From assembly GCA_025934635.1 (NCBI GenBank), contig JAICWX010000002.1, forward strand, positions 16,931 to 80,930: a stretch of DNA of 64,000 bases, in the 5' to 3' direction. Origin of the DNA: Streptosporangiaceae bacterium (GTDB lineage Bacteria; Actinomycetota; Actinomycetes; Streptosporangiales; Streptosporangiaceae). Numbering within the stretch: position 1 is the first letter of the stretch; every line of letters starts with the position of its first letter. Made by a program: the position numbers and the translations under genes. Under the pieces are notes generated by a model. The model worked only from the letters and a program-made list of their open reading frames with translations. It searched no databases and was not told where the DNA came from. Shown piece after piece: positions 14,776-22,854 of the stretch.

Positions 14776-16034
14776 CCGGGCCGCCCGAGGGTCGCCTCGA
14801 CCAGCCAGCCTTCCGGCGCGTCCGGGTTGGGGCCGGCCCGCAGCGTGCCGCCGTGCAGCGCGGCCCGCTCGCGCATGCCGTCGATGCCGTGTCCCCGGTG
14901 CCCGCCGTCGGCGCGGAGCGTATCCGCCGCCCGCGCTGAACCGTCGTCGGTGATCCGGACCCGGACCTGAGGCCGGCTGTAGGTGATGGTGACCGCCGCG
15001 TGGCCGGCCGCGGCGTGGCGCAGGGTATTGGTGAGCGCCTCCTGGACGATGCGGTACGTGGTCAGCTCGGCCGCGGCGCCGAGCGGGAACGGAGTTCCCG
15101 CCACGCTCAGGTCGACCGGCAGGCCGGTAGCCCGGATCCGCTCGACGAGCGCCCCGAGGTCGCCGAGGCCAGGTTGCGGCGCCAGGCCCGCGGCCGGCTC
15201 GTCGGTGCGCAGCACGCCGAGCATCGCCCGCAGGTCGGTCAGGGCCTGGCGGGCCACCTCCGAGGCTTCGGTCATCGCCTCGGTCCCGCGGGCGGGATCG
15301 GCGCGGCCGACGACGGCGGCGGCATCGGCCAGCGTGATCACGACCGACAGGCTATGGGACACGATGTCGTGCAGGTCCCGGGCGATCCGGGTCCGCTCGG
15401 CGGCGGCCGCGATCACCGCCTGCTGGTCCCGCTCGACTTCGAGCCTGCGGGCGCGCTCGTCCATCCAGGCCAGGTACCTGCTGCCCGAGCCGGCCGCCAG
15501 GCCGGCGAACAGGGCCGCCACCACCATGGCCGACAGGAAGAGCAGCGAGCGCGGCACGGTGCCGGCCGGCTGCCACCTGACCGCCGCCATGGCGGCCCCG
15601 GCCTCGAGCACGCCGGTGGCGAGCAGGGCGCGGACCCGTGACTCGTGCGCCGCCAGCGTGTACAGCGCGACCAGCAGCACCGCGTCCCCGAGCAGCGGGA
15701 AGCCGAGCAGCCACTGGGCGAGCGCGATGCCGCTGCTGACGACGAAGACCAGGGACGGATACTGACGGCGGGCCACCAGGACGACGATCAGCGCGGTCTG
15801 GATAATGGCCGGATTACTGCCGGAGATGCCCGACCAGGCCAGCCAGACCGAGCACGAGGCCAGGAGCAGCGCGGTCAGCAGCAGGTCGGTGGCGAGCGGA
15901 TGAGTCCGCATCAGCCGGCGGCCCTGGCCGAACAGGCCGCGGGAGATCTCGTCAGGCGGCTGCCCGTCCGGCCACTCGCGCGGCGATCGCGGCCCGGCCC
16001 CTGGCGGGGCGGGGAGCCTGGTGATGATGCCCAT
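14772..16034 (-). CDS. DesK-type sensor histidine kinase (HisKA_3)
   Basis: This 420-residue kinase has four to five hydrophobic segments between residues 45 and 185. A HisKA_3 dimerisation/phosphoacceptor domain follows (RTRIARDLHDIVSHSLSVV, His near residue 222), then a GHKL ATPase domain (IVQEALTNTLRHAAAGH N-box; ITDDGSA G1; GGHRGHGIDGMRERA G2). There is no extracellular sensor domain, so it probably senses a membrane signal. An AAGGG site precedes the ATG. Its partner regulator is encoded immediately downstream. The stimulus and regulon are not evident from neighbours. Confidence 0.93.
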   Translation of the reverse strand: MGIITRLPAPPGAGPRSPREWPDGQPPDEISRGLFGQGRRLMRTHPLATDLLLTALLLASCSVWLAWSGISGSNPAIIQTALIVVLVARRQYPSLVFVVSSGIALAQWLLGFPLLGDAVLLVALYTLAAHESRVRALLATGVLEAGAAMAAVRWQPAGTVPRSLLFLSAMVVAALFAGLAAGSGSRYLAWMDERARRLEVERDQQAVIAAAAERTRIARDLHDIVSHSLSVVITLADAAAVVGRADPARGTEAMTEASEVARQALTDLRAMLGVLRTDEPAAGLAPQPGLGDLGALVERIRATGLPVDLSVAGTPFPLGAAAELTTYRIVQEALTNTLRHAAAGHAAVTITYSRPQVRVRITDDGSARAADTLRADGGHRGHGIDGMRERAALHGGTLRAGPNPDAPEGWLVEATLGRPG

Positions 16035-16245
16035 GCGTGCCCTTCGTCCTCGCCTACCGGCAGCGTACCCGTCCGGCTCCCGCCAGCTGCGGGGAGCCGA
16101 CGCATTATCGCTGGTAGAAGTAGGTATACGGGCTGCGTATCAGACCTGAGGATGATGCCGCCGGACCGGATTTCGTCCTCCGGGAGGTCTCGCTGGCAGC
16201 TGGCGGCAACTTACTGTTGGCTGGCGTCGTTATTCCCTTGGAGGC

Positions 16246-17112
16246 TTGTTGACCCCTCATCCCCGCCCGGCTGGATTTCGGACCTGGGCCAGCCGGGCCG
16301 GGGTGTTCCCTGAGCCGGTGGCCGCGAAGGTACCTGAGGTCACTTTCCTGTTCTGGGTGATCAAGATCCTGACCACCTGCGGCGGCGAGGCCGTTTCCGA
16401 TTACCTGGCCCAGGGCAGCAGGCCGGTCGGCGCCGTGGTGGAGGCAGGCCTGCTGGTCATCGCGCTGACCTGGCAGTTCAGGACCCGCCGCTACGTCGCG
16501 GCCGCCTACTGGTCGCTGGCCTACGCCATCGCGATCTCCGGCACCGGGGTATCGGACGCGCTGCACCTGTTCATCGGCATCCCGTATGCGGGCACCACCG
16601 TGCTCTGGGCCGTGGTGCTCGCGCTGGTCTTCTGGCTCTGGCACCGCAGCGAGGGCACGCTGTCCATTCACAGCGTCGTTACCCGGCGACGTGAGGCCTA
16701 CTACTGGTCCGTGGTGTTCGCCACCTTCGCGCTCGGCACCGCCCTCGGCGACTTCACGGCCAGCGTTCTCGGCCTGGGCTATCTCACGTCCGCGATCATG
16801 TTCTTGGTCATCATCGGGATTCCCGCCCTGTTCTGGTCCCGGTTCGGGCTCAACGCGGTCGCCGCCTTCTGGTTCGCCTACGTGGTGACCCGTCCCCTGG
16901 GCGCGTCGTTTGCCGATTACTTCGGCCGGGCGCGCTCGCTGAGCGGCGCGGGCTTCGGGTCCGGGCGGGTCGCGGTCATCGTGGCCATCGCCGTGGCGCT
17001 GGGCGTCGGCTACCTGGCCGTCACGCGCCGCGACGTACAGCGGCCGGACGCCGAAGGCGGTCCGCTGCCCGCTTCAGAAATGATCTCAGGCCGGTCCGCG
17101 CAGCACGGTTAA
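16246..17112 (+). CDS. COG4705-like multi-pass membrane protein
   Basis: The recognisable part begins KVPEVTFLFWVIKILTTCGGEAVSDYL and contains a second, similar block (RREAYYWSVVFATFALGTALGDFTASVLGLGY), the internal duplication typical of the uncharacterised COG4705 membrane proteins. About seven hydrophobic helices are visible. The function is unknown. The start is doubtful: a TTG at 16246 gives a 30-residue extension that is not conserved in character; GTGs at 16303 and 16318 lie closer to the conserved region. It is divergent from the histidine-kinase gene. Confidence 0.75.
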   Translation: MLTPHPRPAGFRTWASRAGVFPEPVAAKVPEVTFLFWVIKILTTCGGEAVSDYLAQGSRPVGAVVEAGLLVIALTWQFRTRRYVAAAYWSLAYAIAISGTGVSDALHLFIGIPYAGTTVLWAVVLALVFWLWHRSEGTLSIHSVVTRRREAYYWSVVFATFALGTALGDFTASVLGLGYLTSAIMFLVIIGIPALFWSRFGLNAVAAFWFAYVVTRPLGASFADYFGRARSLSGAGFGSGRVAVIVAIAVALGVGYLAVTRRDVQRPDAEGGPLPASEMISGRSAQHG

Positions 17113-17139
17113 TAGTGGCCCCGTGGGTATGTAAATGGC

Positions 17140-17385
17140 ATGGTCAGGATAAGGCGCTGGGTCATTGGCAAGCGCAAGAAGGTCGTGTGGTCTGAACCGC
17201 AGCTTCCGCCGTTCATCAAGATCAATCCGGACAGCCCCCCCGGTCTCGCCGAGGGGCTCCAGCCCGGTGACATGTCGATGGGCGTCGCCGCGACGGAATT
17301 CCTCAAGCTGGACGAGGAAGAGGGCGAGCCGGATCTAGCGTTACCGCACGCGGCAGGCCCGGGCGCTAGCCGAGCTGCGCCCTGA
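17140..17385 (+). CDS. Small hypothetical protein (81 residues)
   Basis: I do not recognise a family. The protein is basic at the N-terminus (MVRIRRWVIGKRKKVVW) and acidic in the second half (LKLDEEEGEPD), with no membrane segment. Codon use is moderately biased to G/C at third positions, which supports coding. Its last 20 bases overlap the 3' end of the convergent aminotransferase gene. It lies 28 bp after the membrane-protein stop and may be cotranscribed with it. Confidence 0.45.
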   Translation: MVRIRRWVIGKRKKVVWSEPQLPPFIKINPDSPPGLAEGLQPGDMSMGVAATEFLKLDEEEGEPDLALPHAAGPGASRAAP

Positions 17386-18532
17386 ATGCCTCCAGCGCGA
17401 GCCGGATGTTCTCCACCGAATTGGCGTAGGAAAACCGCAGGAAACCCTCGCCGTAGGAGCCGAATGCCGGCCCGCCCAGCGCCGCCACCCCCGCGTCCGC
17501 CAGCAGCCGGGCTTGCAAGTCCGACGAGGACTGCCCGGTCCCGGTGATGTCCGGGAAGGCGTAGAAGGCGCCCTGCGGCTCGAGGCAGCTGACGCCGGGC
17601 AGGTCGTTGAGCCCGGCCACGACGACGTCCCGGCGGCGGCGGAATTCCGCCACCATCGCCTCGACCGGATCCCACGGGCCTTCCAGGGCGGCGATGGCCG
17701 CGTACTGGCTGAACGCGGACGTGCACGAGACCGAGTTGATGGCCAGCCGGGTGACCGGCTCCACCAGGGCGGGCGGGAACACGCCGAAGCCGAGCCGCCA
17801 GCCGGTCATCGCGAAGGTCTTCGACCACCCGTCCAGCAGGATCGTCCGGTCTGCCATCCCCTCCACGTCGAGCACGCTGGCGTGCTGCTGGCCGTACCGG
17901 ATGGCCCAGTACACCTCGTCGGTCAGCACGATGAGGTCATGCCGCATGGCGATGGCGGCGATCTCCTCGCAGTCCTTCTGGGTAAGCGCGCTGCCGCACG
18001 GGTTGTGCGGCGAGTTGATGATCAGCAGCCTGGTCCGGTCCGTGATCAGCCGCTCGAGCTCGTCGGTGTCGATGCGGAAGCCGTTGCGCTGGCGCAGCGG
18101 GACGGGAACCGGCACCGCCCCCGCGAACGAGGTGATGGACTCGTACATCGGGAAACCGGGGTCGGGGTAGAGCACCTCGTCGCCCTCGCCCGCCAGGGCG
18201 AGGATGGTGAAGAACATGATCGGCTTGGCGCCCGGCGTGATGATGACCCGGTCCGGCGTGACCCGCATCCGGCCGGTTCGCTCGAGGAAGGCGGCCACGG
18301 CCTGGCGCAGCGGCGGGATGCCGGGCGCGGGCACGTAGTGGGTGGCGCCCGCGTGCAGGGCCTCGACCGCGGCCTCGACGATGTGCGGGGCGGTCGGGAA
18401 GTCCGGCTCGCCGATCTCCAGGTGGATGACCTTCCCGCCGGCGTCCTCGATCGCCCGGGCCCGGGCCAGCACCTCGAAGGCGGACTCGGTGCCGAGGTTG
18501 GCCATGCGGTCGGCGAGCCGGATAGCTGTCAT
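17366..18532 (-). CDS. Class I/II PLP-dependent aminotransferase (aspartate aminotransferase-like)
   Basis: This 388-residue cytoplasmic enzyme has fold type I signatures: IHLEIGEPDFPTAPHIVEAA, YVPAPGIPPLRQAVAAFLER, NSPHNPCG (PLP ring and carboxylate contacts), LTDEVYWAIRYG, the PLP lysine in LDGWSKTFAMTGWRLGF, and the substrate-carboxylate Arg in FLRFSYANS. It is near aspartate/aromatic aminotransferases of the AspC/AraT subgroup; the exact amino acid cannot be read from sequence. It is a single-gene unit. Confidence 0.9.
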   Translation of the reverse strand: MTAIRLADRMANLGTESAFEVLARARAIEDAGGKVIHLEIGEPDFPTAPHIVEAAVEALHAGATHYVPAPGIPPLRQAVAAFLERTGRMRVTPDRVIITPGAKPIMFFTILALAGEGDEVLYPDPGFPMYESITSFAGAVPVPVPLRQRNGFRIDTDELERLITDRTRLLIINSPHNPCGSALTQKDCEEIAAIAMRHDLIVLTDEVYWAIRYGQQHASVLDVEGMADRTILLDGWSKTFAMTGWRLGFGVFPPALVEPVTRLAINSVSCTSAFSQYAAIAALEGPWDPVEAMVAEFRRRRDVVVAGLNDLPGVSCLEPQGAFYAFPDITGTGQSSSDLQARLLADAGVAALGGPAFGSYGEGFLRFSYANSVENIRLALEAFRAQLG

Positions 18533-18607
18533 GGCCCAATGGTATGTCTGTGACGGTTTGGCGTTAAGAGCCGGGAGTGCCCAGGGAGTGATCCTGGTGT
18601 AGCCGGT

Positions 18608-18820
18608 TCAGCCGAGCTCAGCCTGCCCCATCTTGATACGGCTGACGAATCCGTGCCACTGGTCCGCCCCAAACCGGAGCCTAGCTCCCGATCGATCCCG
18701 CGAATCCCTGACCAGAACAGACGACTCCGAGGTAACTACCTCGATACATCCGCCATCGGCACCGCTGAAACTGCTTTTGCGCCAGACAGGTGTCGAGTTC
18801 GGGTTCCGCTGAGTGGCCAT
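18608..18820 (-). CDS. DUF397 domain protein
   Basis: This 70-residue protein starts at the ATG at 18820, which has an AAGGA nine bases upstream; longer versions from 18928 lack support. The DUF397 core is clear: VWRKSSFSGADGGCIEVV, VLVRDSRDRSGARLRF, WHGFVSRIK. Small DUF397 proteins pair with XRE regulators in streptomycetes (the whiJ/abaA-type loci), where they are thought to modulate the regulator. The XRE partner is encoded 262 bp upstream on the same strand. A+T content is higher than in surrounding genes. Confidence 0.9.
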   Translation of the reverse strand: MATQRNPNSTPVWRKSSFSGADGGCIEVVTSESSVLVRDSRDRSGARLRFGADQWHGFVSRIKMGQAELG

Positions 18821-19082
18821 AGAGCTAGATCCTTCGTTCGCCGTTCGATTCGAAGTATCCCATATCTGGCGCAGGGGCCTCGAACGCAAGAAGTCGACAA
18901 AGCATAGAAAACCACCACTCTGTGGCATCCTTCGCCATAGAGTTTAAGCGTCATGGCTTGGCCGACATAGACGTCCGGGTGAACGAAATCTGTCCGGCTA
19001 GTTGCGGATCTTCCTGCTTACCTCCTGGGTTGCTCGGTTCGGCGGACGGTACTCGGCTGTGGTGACCCGGCTTCGTGCCTGG

Positions 19083-19955
19083 TTACGACATGTCTTCCGC
19101 TACGCTCCGGATAAGCTCGACGGACTTCTCCGCCGTCAGCGCGTCCTCAAGCAGGAGTTCGAAGTCGGCCCGATATTCTGTGATCGCGGGATCTTCACCT
19201 TGCACCATGCTGGCGAATTCGCCCCGGCCGGCGTCAATGTAGAGCAGATCGGGCAGGCCCCCCTCGAACTCCAGCAGGGTGAACGGGCCATACAGGCCGC
19301 GGTGCGCGCCCGCCTCGAACGGGATTACCCGCACCGTGATCAACTCATCTTGCTCCGCCTTATCCGCGATCTCACGCAGCTGAGCCGGCATGATGTTGGG
19401 GTCCTTGGCGATCCCGACGTGTCGCCGGATGACCGCCTCGTCTACGACGTAGTACTGACGGGGCCGAGGATCCCGCTGGGCGAGCTCTGACTGGCGCTGG
19501 CGCCGGAGCCCCACGATCGCGGCCACCCGGACCGCGTCGACCGAGTTGACGGTGACCGCCTCCGCGTACGCGACGGTCTGCAACATGCCCGGAAGGAATC
19601 CGGACTGAAACTGCCTGATGAAGGCGGCACCCGCCTCGAAGCCCACGTAATTGAGGTACGTCGGGGAGACGTCATCCCGGTACTTGTCCCACCAGGCACG
19701 CTCGCGCGCTCCCCGGTTAAGGAGCTGGAGCCGCTCGCGGGTGCTCTCGGAGGTGACTCCGTACCTGTCCAGGATGGCGTCCAGGTCAACCTTGGTAATC
19801 GCGCTCCGGCCGCCCTCTACCCGGATCAGTTTGGACGGAGACCATTCAAGCTGGGCGGCAATTTGCTCTTGCGTCAGCCCGCTCTCCCGCCGCAAACGCA
19901 CGAGTTCACCACGAAGCAACGCGCTCTGGACAACCGGGCCCTGGTCGGTAGCCAT
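19083..19955 (-). CDS. XRE-family regulator with DUF5753-type C-terminal domain
   Basis: A protein of 290 residues. The N-terminal helix-turn-helix (about 13-65: LRGELVRLRRESGLTQEQIAAQLEWSPSKLIRVEGGRSAIT) is followed by a ligand-binding-like domain (about 100-275) with EAGAAFIRQFQSGFLPGMLQT and FTLLEFEGGLPDLLYID, the pattern of DUF5753. Such proteins sit beside DUF397 genes and affect development and antibiotic production in Streptomyces. The promoter predicted at 19961-19989 would start transcription at about the ATG, so the mRNA is probably leaderless. This fits the lack of a ribosome site. Confidence 0.9.
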   Translation of the reverse strand: MATDQGPVVQSALLRGELVRLRRESGLTQEQIAAQLEWSPSKLIRVEGGRSAITKVDLDAILDRYGVTSESTRERLQLLNRGARERAWWDKYRDDVSPTYLNYVGFEAGAAFIRQFQSGFLPGMLQTVAYAEAVTVNSVDAVRVAAIVGLRRQRQSELAQRDPRPRQYYVVDEAVIRRHVGIAKDPNIMPAQLREIADKAEQDELITVRVIPFEAGAHRGLYGPFTLLEFEGGLPDLLYIDAGRGEFASMVQGEDPAITEYRADFELLLEDALTAEKSVELIRSVAEDMS

Positions 19956-19960
19956 AGAAA

Positions 19961-19989
19961 ATTATTACTTTCTGTAGTTGATAGTTCAA
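19961..19989 (-). promoter_or_regulatory. Predicted promoter of the XRE regulator gene (leaderless)
   Basis: On the minus strand, TTGAAC (19989-19984) is followed after 16-17 bp by TAATAAT (19967-19961), and the ATG begins five to six bases beyond it. A perfect dyad TCAAGA-C-TCTTGA (19986-19998) overlaps the -35 and could be an autoregulatory operator. Confidence 0.55.
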
Positions 19990-20009
19990 GACTCTTGAGG
20001 GTACCGGGA

Positions 20010-20150
20010 TGCCAGGTAGCAAGAAGCTAGGGCGCAGTGTGTTGTGTGTCACGCACCTTGATCATCCCCTTGCGAGAGGCGATCGCAAAGTGGCTGCCAG
20101 GTTCCCTGGGCTAGGTTGCAGACTATCAGAGTTCGTTCTGCTACCTGGCA
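20010..20150. repeat. 12-bp perfect inverted repeat pair
   Basis: TGCCAGGTAGCA at 20010-20021 and its exact complement TGCTACCTGGCA at 20139-20150 lie 117 bp apart. Related ACCTGG strings recur at 20198-20203 and 20612-20617. The pair lies upstream of the XRE gene on its minus-strand promoter side. Confidence 0.7.
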
Positions 20151-20735
20151 AGTTGGTGTGTTCCAGGTCGCAGCATGACACCTTGTAAGGTTTAACTACC
20201 TGGTGGTAGCATGCTCGTAGCATAACTATCGGTAGACACGCTGCTTGATTCTGCATAAAAAAGCGCGACAAAAGTTAACTAAACGTGACACGAAACTCCG
20301 GCGCGAGTCGCGATCCCATCCGGAGCTCGCCCCCGAGGAGGTCACCACCGAAGCGCTAGCAACCTCGCCACCATAAAGCAAGCCGTCCCCACGCCTCCCC
20401 GATCAACGGTTGGCGCCACGGATCGAGGGGGCGTCAGGGACGGCCCTCCAACCGCTCCGAGTCCACAGCCCAGAGGAGGGTCCGTCGTTGTGAGCCCGAA
20501 CCACACTCGGCACGTGTCAGAGGGATCAGCGCAGTCCATCCGGCCTAAGCCGGACATGCCCGCCGCTTCCTCATCCACCAGGCGTTTTACTCATTGCGGC
20601 CTGATTATCATACCTGGCCATTACCACGGGCGCTATAGAGCTGACGAAAATCCCGCCTCAGCAGCCTCCGGAAACATAGTTTTTACATCCGGCAGGATTC
20701 TCCGGCAAGGGCGAGGAGAGAGCAAAAAGCCTATT

Positions 20736-20832
20736 GACCAGGAGTTTCTCCTGGTCCAGGTCGTTCGCTACGAAAACAAACAAAATGCTCTGGCCATAAC
20801 CAACCCGCAAGGTTCCATTAGGAACACCTTGC
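20736..20832 (+). promoter_or_regulatory. Two hairpins in the leader of the cyclase-fusion gene
   Basis: The first is a perfect 9-bp stem GACCAGGAG-TTT-CTCCTGGTC at 20736-20756. The second pairs GCAAGG-TTCC with GGAA-CA-CCTTGC around an ATTA loop (20807-20832). It ends just before the earliest possible start codon, so it could mask translation initiation. No T-tract follows either. Confidence 0.55.
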
Positions 20833-20835
20833 CAT

Positions 20836-22290
20836 TTGACATCGGCACTGCCTGCCAATGTCGTGGAAGGGGGAGGTGTGGACCGCGCGGCAGGGTTTCC
20901 TGAGGCGAATGACGACCAGCCGGGCGCGGAGGCGGCCGACATCGAGCCGGGCCGGCCCGGCGACTCGAAGCGGAAGGTCACCTTCTCGGTCTCGCTGGAG
21001 GTGACGCAGTCCGGGCTACGGAGTGTTCCGCCGCGGCGCCGGAGCGCCCAGGCGCCGCACCCTGCCCTGGTGAGCGCGAGGATCGTCGACTGGCTTCGCC
21101 GGTCCGTCCAGCCGTCGATATCGAAGGCTCAGAAGTGGCGGGAGCTAGGGATCCCGCCAGTGCAGCGTGAGCGCCCCGGCCGGCCTGGTCTGCCCCCGGT
21201 CAGCTTCTGGGACGCGCTCGATGCGACCGAACGCGTGGCGCTGGCCACGGTGGCAGTCGCCGAGGGATTCACGGCCGGCCAGCCGCTGATGCGCGAGGGC
21301 GACCTAGCGGATCACGTCATGGTAATTACCGCGGGGCACGTCGAGGTGTGCGTCGACGAGAACGGCTGGGAGCGCGCACTAGCCGAGCGCGGTCCCGGCG
21401 ATCTGGTCGGCGAACGCGGCGGGCTCCAGGTCCGGATCCGTTCTGCCAGCGTCATAGCACTGGATGCGGTAGAGGTCCTGACCGTGAGCACCGGAGCCTT
21501 CCAGGCCTTTGTCAGCGCCCACCCGCAGGTCTTCGACATCGTGGAACAGCAACTCTACGACCGGCTTACCGAGACCGCGGCCGTCCGGCCCGATCGGCTC
21601 CGGCCCAGGGACACCGTTCTCGCGTCCGTCCACTGCCCGGTCTCGGCGCTCACGGTCCCGACGCTCCCGCCCTTGAACGGCGAGCACTGCACGATTGTGT
21701 ATTCCGATATCGTCGGATTCAGCTCGAGGGAGCGCAACGACGCGGACCGTCTCGTCATCAGGAGGGCGCTCTACGGCATCACGCGCAAGATCCTGCAGGG
21801 CATACCCGGCGCCTGGTCTCAGGATCGCGGCGACGGCCTGCTCACGGTGATCCCGCCCAGCGTACCGACGGCGGAGGTGATCGCCCTGCTGCACCGGGAT
21901 CTGCCCGCCGCGCTTGACCGGCATAATCGCACCGATCGCGGAGCTACCCGGTTCCAGCTTCGGATCGCCATCGACGTCGGACCGGTGACCAGCGACATGA
22001 TGGGGGTTTCCGGAGAGGCGATCATCATCGCCGCGCGCCTGCTCGAGGCACCAGTGTTCAAGGCCGCCTTCGCCACGGGTACGGTCAGCTTCGGAGTCAT
22101 TTCCTCAAGCTTTGTCTTCGAGGCGGTCATCAAGCACAGCCTGAACCCGCTTGACCTGGCCGGTTACTTCGAGATCCCGGTCAAGGTAAAGGGGTTCAGC
22201 GCCCTGGCCTGGATGAAGATATTCGGCCCCTCGGCTCCGCCCGCCGCCTTTTACCGGTCCGCCCGGCCCGCCTCATTAGGCGCCAGATGA
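20836..22290 (+). CDS. Cyclic-nucleotide-binding domain fused to class III nucleotidyl-cyclase-like domain
   Basis: There are up to 484 residues. Residues 1-120 are low-complexity. A cNMP-binding domain follows (about 125-240: EGFTAGQPLMREGDLADHVMVITAGHVEVCV, then a PBC-like stretch with Arg200/Arg202). A class III cyclase homology domain is at about 280-460. Its two metal-binding Asp are present (Asp291 in CTIVYSDIVGFSS; Asp333 in DRGDGLL) and so is the Arg of AAR (401), but the usual Asn four residues before it is Ile397. It may therefore be a poor or inactive cyclase, or act as a sensor. The start is uncertain: TTG 20836 and GTG 20878 are both possible, and a GGGAGG lies too close to the latter. 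It is convergent with the Nudix gene, overlapping it by 15 bp. Confidence 0.82.
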   Translation: MTSALPANVVEGGGVDRAAGFPEANDDQPGAEAADIEPGRPGDSKRKVTFSVSLEVTQSGLRSVPPRRRSAQAPHPALVSARIVDWLRRSVQPSISKAQKWRELGIPPVQRERPGRPGLPPVSFWDALDATERVALATVAVAEGFTAGQPLMREGDLADHVMVITAGHVEVCVDENGWERALAERGPGDLVGERGGLQVRIRSASVIALDAVEVLTVSTGAFQAFVSAHPQVFDIVEQQLYDRLTETAAVRPDRLRPRDTVLASVHCPVSALTVPTLPPLNGEHCTIVYSDIVGFSSRERNDADRLVIRRALYGITRKILQGIPGAWSQDRGDGLLTVIPPSVPTAEVIALLHRDLPAALDRHNRTDRGATRFQLRIAIDVGPVTSDMMGVSGEAIIIAARLLEAPVFKAAFATGTVSFGVISSSFVFEAVIKHSLNPLDLAGYFEIPVKVKGFSALAWMKIFGPSAPPAAFYRSARPASLGAR

Positions 22291-22854
22291 GCTGCCGCGC
22301 AGCAGAGGCTCCAGCCGGGTCAGAGCTTGCCTGAGGTTGGGCTCGGAGGTGGTGGCGTGGGCCTCGGGCAGGGTCAGCCAGCGTAGGGGGGCGTCCGGGG
22401 TCTCCGGGCGCGCGGCACCCGGGTCCGCGGTGGCCATGAAGAAGCGGATGTCGGCGTGCTCGTGGGCGGGCTCGCCTTTGCCGGGGGGGACGCGGACGAT
22501 GACGACCTGGCGGATGGCGGCGTCGGGCCAGGGGACCAGGTCGGTCAGGCCGGTTTCTTCTTCCGCTTCGCGGGCGACGATGGCGAGGGGATCGGTCTCG
22601 CCTGGGTCGCCGTGGCCGCCGACCTGCAGCCAGGCCTGCTGGCGCTGGTGCCAGCGCAGCAGCACGCGCGCCGTCGGCGGGTGCGCGATCAGGGCGGACG
22701 CGGTGACGTGCAGCGGCAGGTCGCGCCGGTAGGGATCAGCGGCGGTCTCGAGCAGCGCACGGAGCCGTCGCACGTCGGCTGTCTCGGCGTCGCCCTCGGG
22801 ATGGTAGCGGTCCAGGAGGGTGGTCAGGTCAGGCACCGAACTCGGATCAGGCAC
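22276..22854 (-). CDS. Nudix hydrolase
   Basis: This 192-residue protein has a Nudix box at about residues 79-103 (GGHGDPGETDPL then AREAEEETGL), which supplies the metal-binding glutamates for hydrolysis of a nucleoside diphosphate linked to X. The preceding LHVTASALIAHPPTARVLLRWHQRQQAWLQ is typical of actinobacterial Nudix proteins of this size. The substrate is not predictable. Its start overlaps the stop of the upstream SMP-30-like gene by 8 bp, so the two are probably cotranscribed and coupled. Confidence 0.9.
   Translation of the reverse strand: MPDPSSVPDLTTLLDRYHPEGDAETADVRRLRALLETAADPYRRDLPLHVTASALIAHPPTARVLLRWHQRQQAWLQVGGHGDPGETDPLAIVAREAEEETGLTDLVPWPDAAIRQVVIVRVPPGKGEPAHEHADIRFFMATADPGAARPETPDAPLRWLTLPEAHATTSEPNLRQALTRLEPLLRGSSSGA

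Larger units (their letters stand above)
19956..20835. other. 880-bp intergenic region with multiple dyads
   Basis: I find no convincing gene. The best open frame (20490-20903) has atypical composition and overlaps hairpins. Base composition is more A+T-rich than the genome. It contains the XRE promoter at the left, an inverted repeat pair TGCCAGGTAGCA/TGCTACCTGGCA (20010-20021, 20139-20150), a dyad CTACC-TGGT-GGTAG (20196-20209), ACCTTGTAAGGT (20180-20191), and two hairpins close to the next gene. It could hold a small RNA or a binding-site array. Confidence 0.5.

Noticed and set aside
20490..20903. Open frame of 137 codons upstream of the cyclase fusion
   Set aside because: No family, atypical codon use, no ribosome site, and it overlaps two hairpins and the start of the cyclase gene.
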